Assembly (NCBI RefSeq): GCF_047607725.1
Contig: NZ_JBLKSS010000186.1
Location: 1 to 7,491 of the forward strand
DNA: 7,491 nt
Direction of reading: 5' to 3'
Origin: JBLKSS01 sp047607725
GTDB lineage: Bacteria; Pseudomonadota; Gammaproteobacteria; Enterobacterales; Enterobacteriaceae
Below, piece after piece: positions 5,344-7,491 of the stretch (within the stretch, counting starts at the first letter, position 1; every line of letters begins with the position of its first letter). Under the pieces are notes generated by a model. That model saw only the letters and a program-made list of their open reading frames with translations. It made no database searches and had not been told where the DNA came from. The position numbers and the translations under genes were made by a program.

Positions 5344-6462
5344 ATGAATTATCTGTTCATCTTTCTGCTGCTATTACCGGTAAAGCTGCTGTTAAAGCTG
5401 ATACAGCGACCTACGGGCAAAAATCTGGTTATCCAGACGGCGAAAATCGGCGATTACGTCAATATTACTCCGCTGCTGCGCCATCTGAAACGGTCGGACG
5501 CGCTGCTCAGCCGCACGGTCCAGCCGCTGGCGGAGCATGACGACACGCTGGCGGAATGCCTGTATATCGAAGACTACAAGCAAAATCTGTTTAGCAAGAT
5601 CCGCCTGGGCTTACGGCTGATAAATCGCTACAGCCACGTCTACCTGCTGCATCCCAACAACGGTAATTTGTTTTATGCCGCCCTGTGCAACGCGCCTGAC
5701 AAACAGTTTATCAGTACCTACACGCGGCGCTGGTACCATAGGTTATTTTATCTCACTGCCAGCGGCGTGCTCGAGCATCGGCGCGATACGCTGACGCTGC
5801 AGAACTATCTGCGGCTGGCGGACCGCTCTTTAACCTGGCGCAGCGAGCCTAAACACGCCACCTCGCCGCTGTGGAAACCCTCGACGCCACGTGCGGAGCT
5901 GGCAGTCCCCTCTGATACCCTCAACATCGGTATTAGCATCTCCGCCGGAAATAAGGCCAAAACGCTGCCGCCGTCGGTGTGGGGAGAAATTTTTACGCTG
6001 CTGGCCAACCTGCCGTGCCGCTACTATGTCTTCGGTCCCGCCAATGAACAGAGCTACCTTGATGCGCTTATTCGCGACGCCGGCGCCGAGGTGGATATCG
6101 TCAGCCTGATAGGTTTGCTGCCCCTTGAGGAGGTCCCGGATGCCATTCGCCGCATGGACTGCTATATCGCTACCGATTCCGGCAATATCTATATTGCCGA
6201 TGCGTTACATGTCCCGGTGATCTGCTTTGCGGGTCCCTGTGAGGCCAAAGAACAACGGCCGCTAAACAATGCACTGATAATTCGCCCCGACGCTATTGCG
6301 CCCTCATCTTTTGTCTTCGCCGCGCTGTATCATTTCGCTCACCCGGCGACGGAACTTTACGTGCTAACCCCTGATGATCGGGTGAATATTGCTAATTTTG
6401 TGGGGAGCCTGCCCGCCAGACAGCGGCTGACCGCCAAGCGGTCGGATGCGCCCGCCTCCTGA
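5344..6462 (+). CDS. GT9 heptosyltransferase-like glycosyltransferase with N-terminal membrane anchor
   Basis: This is a 372-residue GT-B protein with GT9 landmarks. QTAKIGDYVNITPLLRHL (31-48) matches the GDxxxxxPLL opening of heptosyltransferases, ISAGNKAKTLPPSVWGEI (from about 195) matches the start of the second Rossmann domain, and ATDSGNIYIADAL (DSG at 278-280) followed by VICFAGPCEAKEQRP matches the donor-binding end. Residues 2-20 (NYLFIFLLLLPVKLLLKLI) form one hydrophobic segment, unusual because WaaC and WaaF begin directly at the first beta strand; this suggests a membrane anchor. It is not close to WaaQ as I remember it. From position in the operon it probably adds a heptose or another sugar to the outer part of the core, but acceptor and donor are unknown. 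It starts 6 bp after waaC and is intact. The 54-bp gap to the next gene is larger than others in this half of the operon. Confidence 0.85.
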   Translation: MNYLFIFLLLLPVKLLLKLIQRPTGKNLVIQTAKIGDYVNITPLLRHLKRSDALLSRTVQPLAEHDDTLAECLYIEDYKQNLFSKIRLGLRLINRYSHVYLLHPNNGNLFYAALCNAPDKQFISTYTRRWYHRLFYLTASGVLEHRRDTLTLQNYLRLADRSLTWRSEPKHATSPLWKPSTPRAELAVPSDTLNIGISISAGNKAKTLPPSVWGEIFTLLANLPCRYYVFGPANEQSYLDALIRDAGAEVDIVSLIGLLPLEEVPDAIRRMDCYIATDSGNIYIADALHVPVICFAGPCEAKEQRPLNNALIIRPDAIAPSSFVFAALYHFAHPATELYVLTPDDRVNIANFVGSLPARQRLTAKRSDAPAS

Positions 6463-6516
6463 AGGGTCCCCTTGCTGACTGCGCTAACCTGAACGCTATG
6501 GCGTAAGAATCGAGAC

Positions 6517-7380
6517 ATGAGCACATTTTTTAAGCAGATTTACCGCTATACCCGACCGCGCGCTTACCGGCACAATGAAAACCTCTGGCCCTTTTGCCGC
6601 ATCACCTGCGCCTCGACAGGCGACATTACCCAACTGCGCTATAAGGGGCAGCCGGTGCCGCTGACCGACTGGCATCACCGTTTCAGCGGCGATGCGCTTA
6701 TCACCGCCACCGGCCCCTCGATCAACTAGATGGATTTCGCCGGGCTGCCGACGATGACCGTGGTGGGCGTAAACGGCGCTTACGCGCTTAAGGATCGGCT
6801 GGATTTTCAATTGTATATCATCGTCGATATGAGCTTTATCGACCGCCGCACCGACGTTCTGCGGGCCATTATCGCCGATCCGACGCTGACCTTATTCACC
6901 ACCTTGCACGGTATCGCGCGGATTATCGACCATTTCACGCTGGCTGCGGTGCGCTGCCGGCTGGCGCTGATTGAAGACGCCTGTTATCGCATCTATCAAC
7001 CCCGCGTGCCCGGCGACGGCGTAGGCCGCCATTTCGGCCAGGAGCCCCACATCCGGTTCAGTCCGGACCATCCTGATATCGCCTTTACCACCGATATCCG
7101 CAGCGGGATATTCGATGCAGGCACGGTGGTGTTCTGGGCGCTGAAAATCTTGCTTTATTTGGGGTTCACACGTCTGTACATCGCCGGGCTGGACATGACC
7201 AATTTCCATCAGCCACGCTTTTATGAGACCGATCACGACAAGCTGCCGTCGTTCCTGGCGGAAAAATTTGCATCAGTCATTGTTCCCGCCTTTACCCTGG
7301 CCAGCGAAGTGCTGCAGCAAAACGGGGTAGAGGTGAAAAACCTTTCATTGAACGTAAGCGCCCCGTGGAGGACGTCTTGA
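6517..7380 (+). pseudogene. WaaZ/DUF115-like LPS core biosynthesis protein, amber at codon 71
   Basis: ATG 6517 opens a frame of 70 codons, TAG at 6727-6729, then 216 more codons in the same frame to TGA 7378-7380, 287 positions in all. The stop falls just after ITATGPSIN, a Gly-Pro-Ser loop as in the first Rossmann motif of DUF115 and GT42 proteins, and before MDFAGLPTMTVVGVNGAY, the rest of the same fold. Later come FQLYIIVDMSFIDRR, RSGIFDAGTVVFWALKIL and LYIAGLDMTNFHQPRFYE, the conserved second half of such proteins. In enterobacterial LPS loci a protein of this type is annotated as core biosynthesis protein WaaZ/RfaZ (partial extra Kdo substitution), but I name it only by resemblance. The lesion is probably CAG to TAG. 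TAG is followed directly by ATG, so reinitiation could yield a fragment lacking the nucleotide loop. After TGA the frame continues 18 codons to TAG 7435. Confidence 0.65.
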
Positions 7381-7407
7381 ATTATTGGTGGGTTTGTTGT
7401 ACGGCCC
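7354..7407. repeat. Right arm of the 54-bp perfect inverted repeat
   Basis: This segment covers the last eight codons and stop of the WaaZ-like gene plus 27 bp beyond it, and is exactly reverse-complementary to 1-54. Its inner edge coincides with a codon boundary (GTA for Val at 7354). Because this copy lies in continuous coding sequence it is probably the original; the left copy is the displaced one. Confidence 0.97.
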
Positions 7408-7472
7408 GGTAAGAATATGTTCCACTACGATGCCTAGTGAACCCGCATCCTATAAGGGACGGCTGTCAGATC

Positions 7473-7491
7473 ATGGATAATCCGGCGATGA
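7473..7491 (+). CDS. Possible start of the next gene (partial)
   Basis: ATG 7473 opens MDNPAM and runs off the window. AAGGGA (7454-7459) lies upstream, but at 13 bp, longer than usual. The 92 bp since the WaaZ-like stop contains no clear terminator, so a further operon gene is plausible. Six codons are too few to identify anything. Confidence 0.25.

Noticed and set aside
1..7491. CRISPR arrays, tRNA or rRNA genes
   Set aside because: No regularly spaced palindromic repeats, cloverleaf-like segments or conserved rRNA stretches were seen on reading both strands.

Overview
The window looks like chromosomal DNA from an enterobacterial gammaproteobacterium. The LPS inner-core genes hldD-waaF-waaC closely follow the E. 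coli proteins, position by position at the catalytic residues. Several neighbouring genes are broken by single-base lesions, and a worn Mu-like phage fragment sits next to the operon. That mixture of intact LPS genes and many young pseudogenes resembles a recently host-restricted symbiont such as Sodalis or a relative. The genus is an inference from memory, not something the sequence proves. Two ambiguous bases (1612 and 1629) show this is draft-quality sequence, so single-base lesions need confirmation.

Layout. Positions 1-54 are an exact inverted copy of 7354-7407, so the 3' end of the last LPS gene recurs, reversed, at the left edge. Positions 55-1611 are visibly AT-richer and phage-like: the C-terminal end of a LysE/RhtB-type exporter, a 59-codon phage gene with an internal amber codon, a strong intrinsic terminator, a Mu GemA (gp16) homologue with an amber at codon 8, and an open Mor-family activator overlapping gemA. 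Positions 1612-1715 contain a short dyad and three copies of an ATCTCAC motif spaced 21-22 bp apart, probably the end of a mobile element. At about 1716 the sequence changes abruptly to GC-rich chromosomal DNA, beginning inside an unidentified gene that lacks its 5' end and carries two frame changes (to 2291).

Positions 2351-7380 form one plus-strand LPS core operon: hldD (ADP-heptose epimerase), waaF and waaC (heptosyltransferases II and I), a third family-9 glycosyltransferase with an N-terminal membrane anchor, and a WaaZ/DUF115-like gene cut by an amber codon at codon 71. HldD supplies ADP-L-glycero-D-manno-heptose, WaaC adds the first heptose to Kdo2-lipid A and WaaF adds the second. The third transferase and the WaaZ-like protein would decorate the core further out. 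So the essential inner core appears preserved while a peripheral step may be decaying.

The most useful observations are the 54-bp exact inverted repeat bracketing the window, a C6 tract at the end of waaF where one extra C would restore an E. coli-like C-terminus and a TAATG junction with waaC, three premature stops that are all amber, and a Mor protein with an extra C-terminal region resembling a second partial Mor domain. I found no clearly new biological system.
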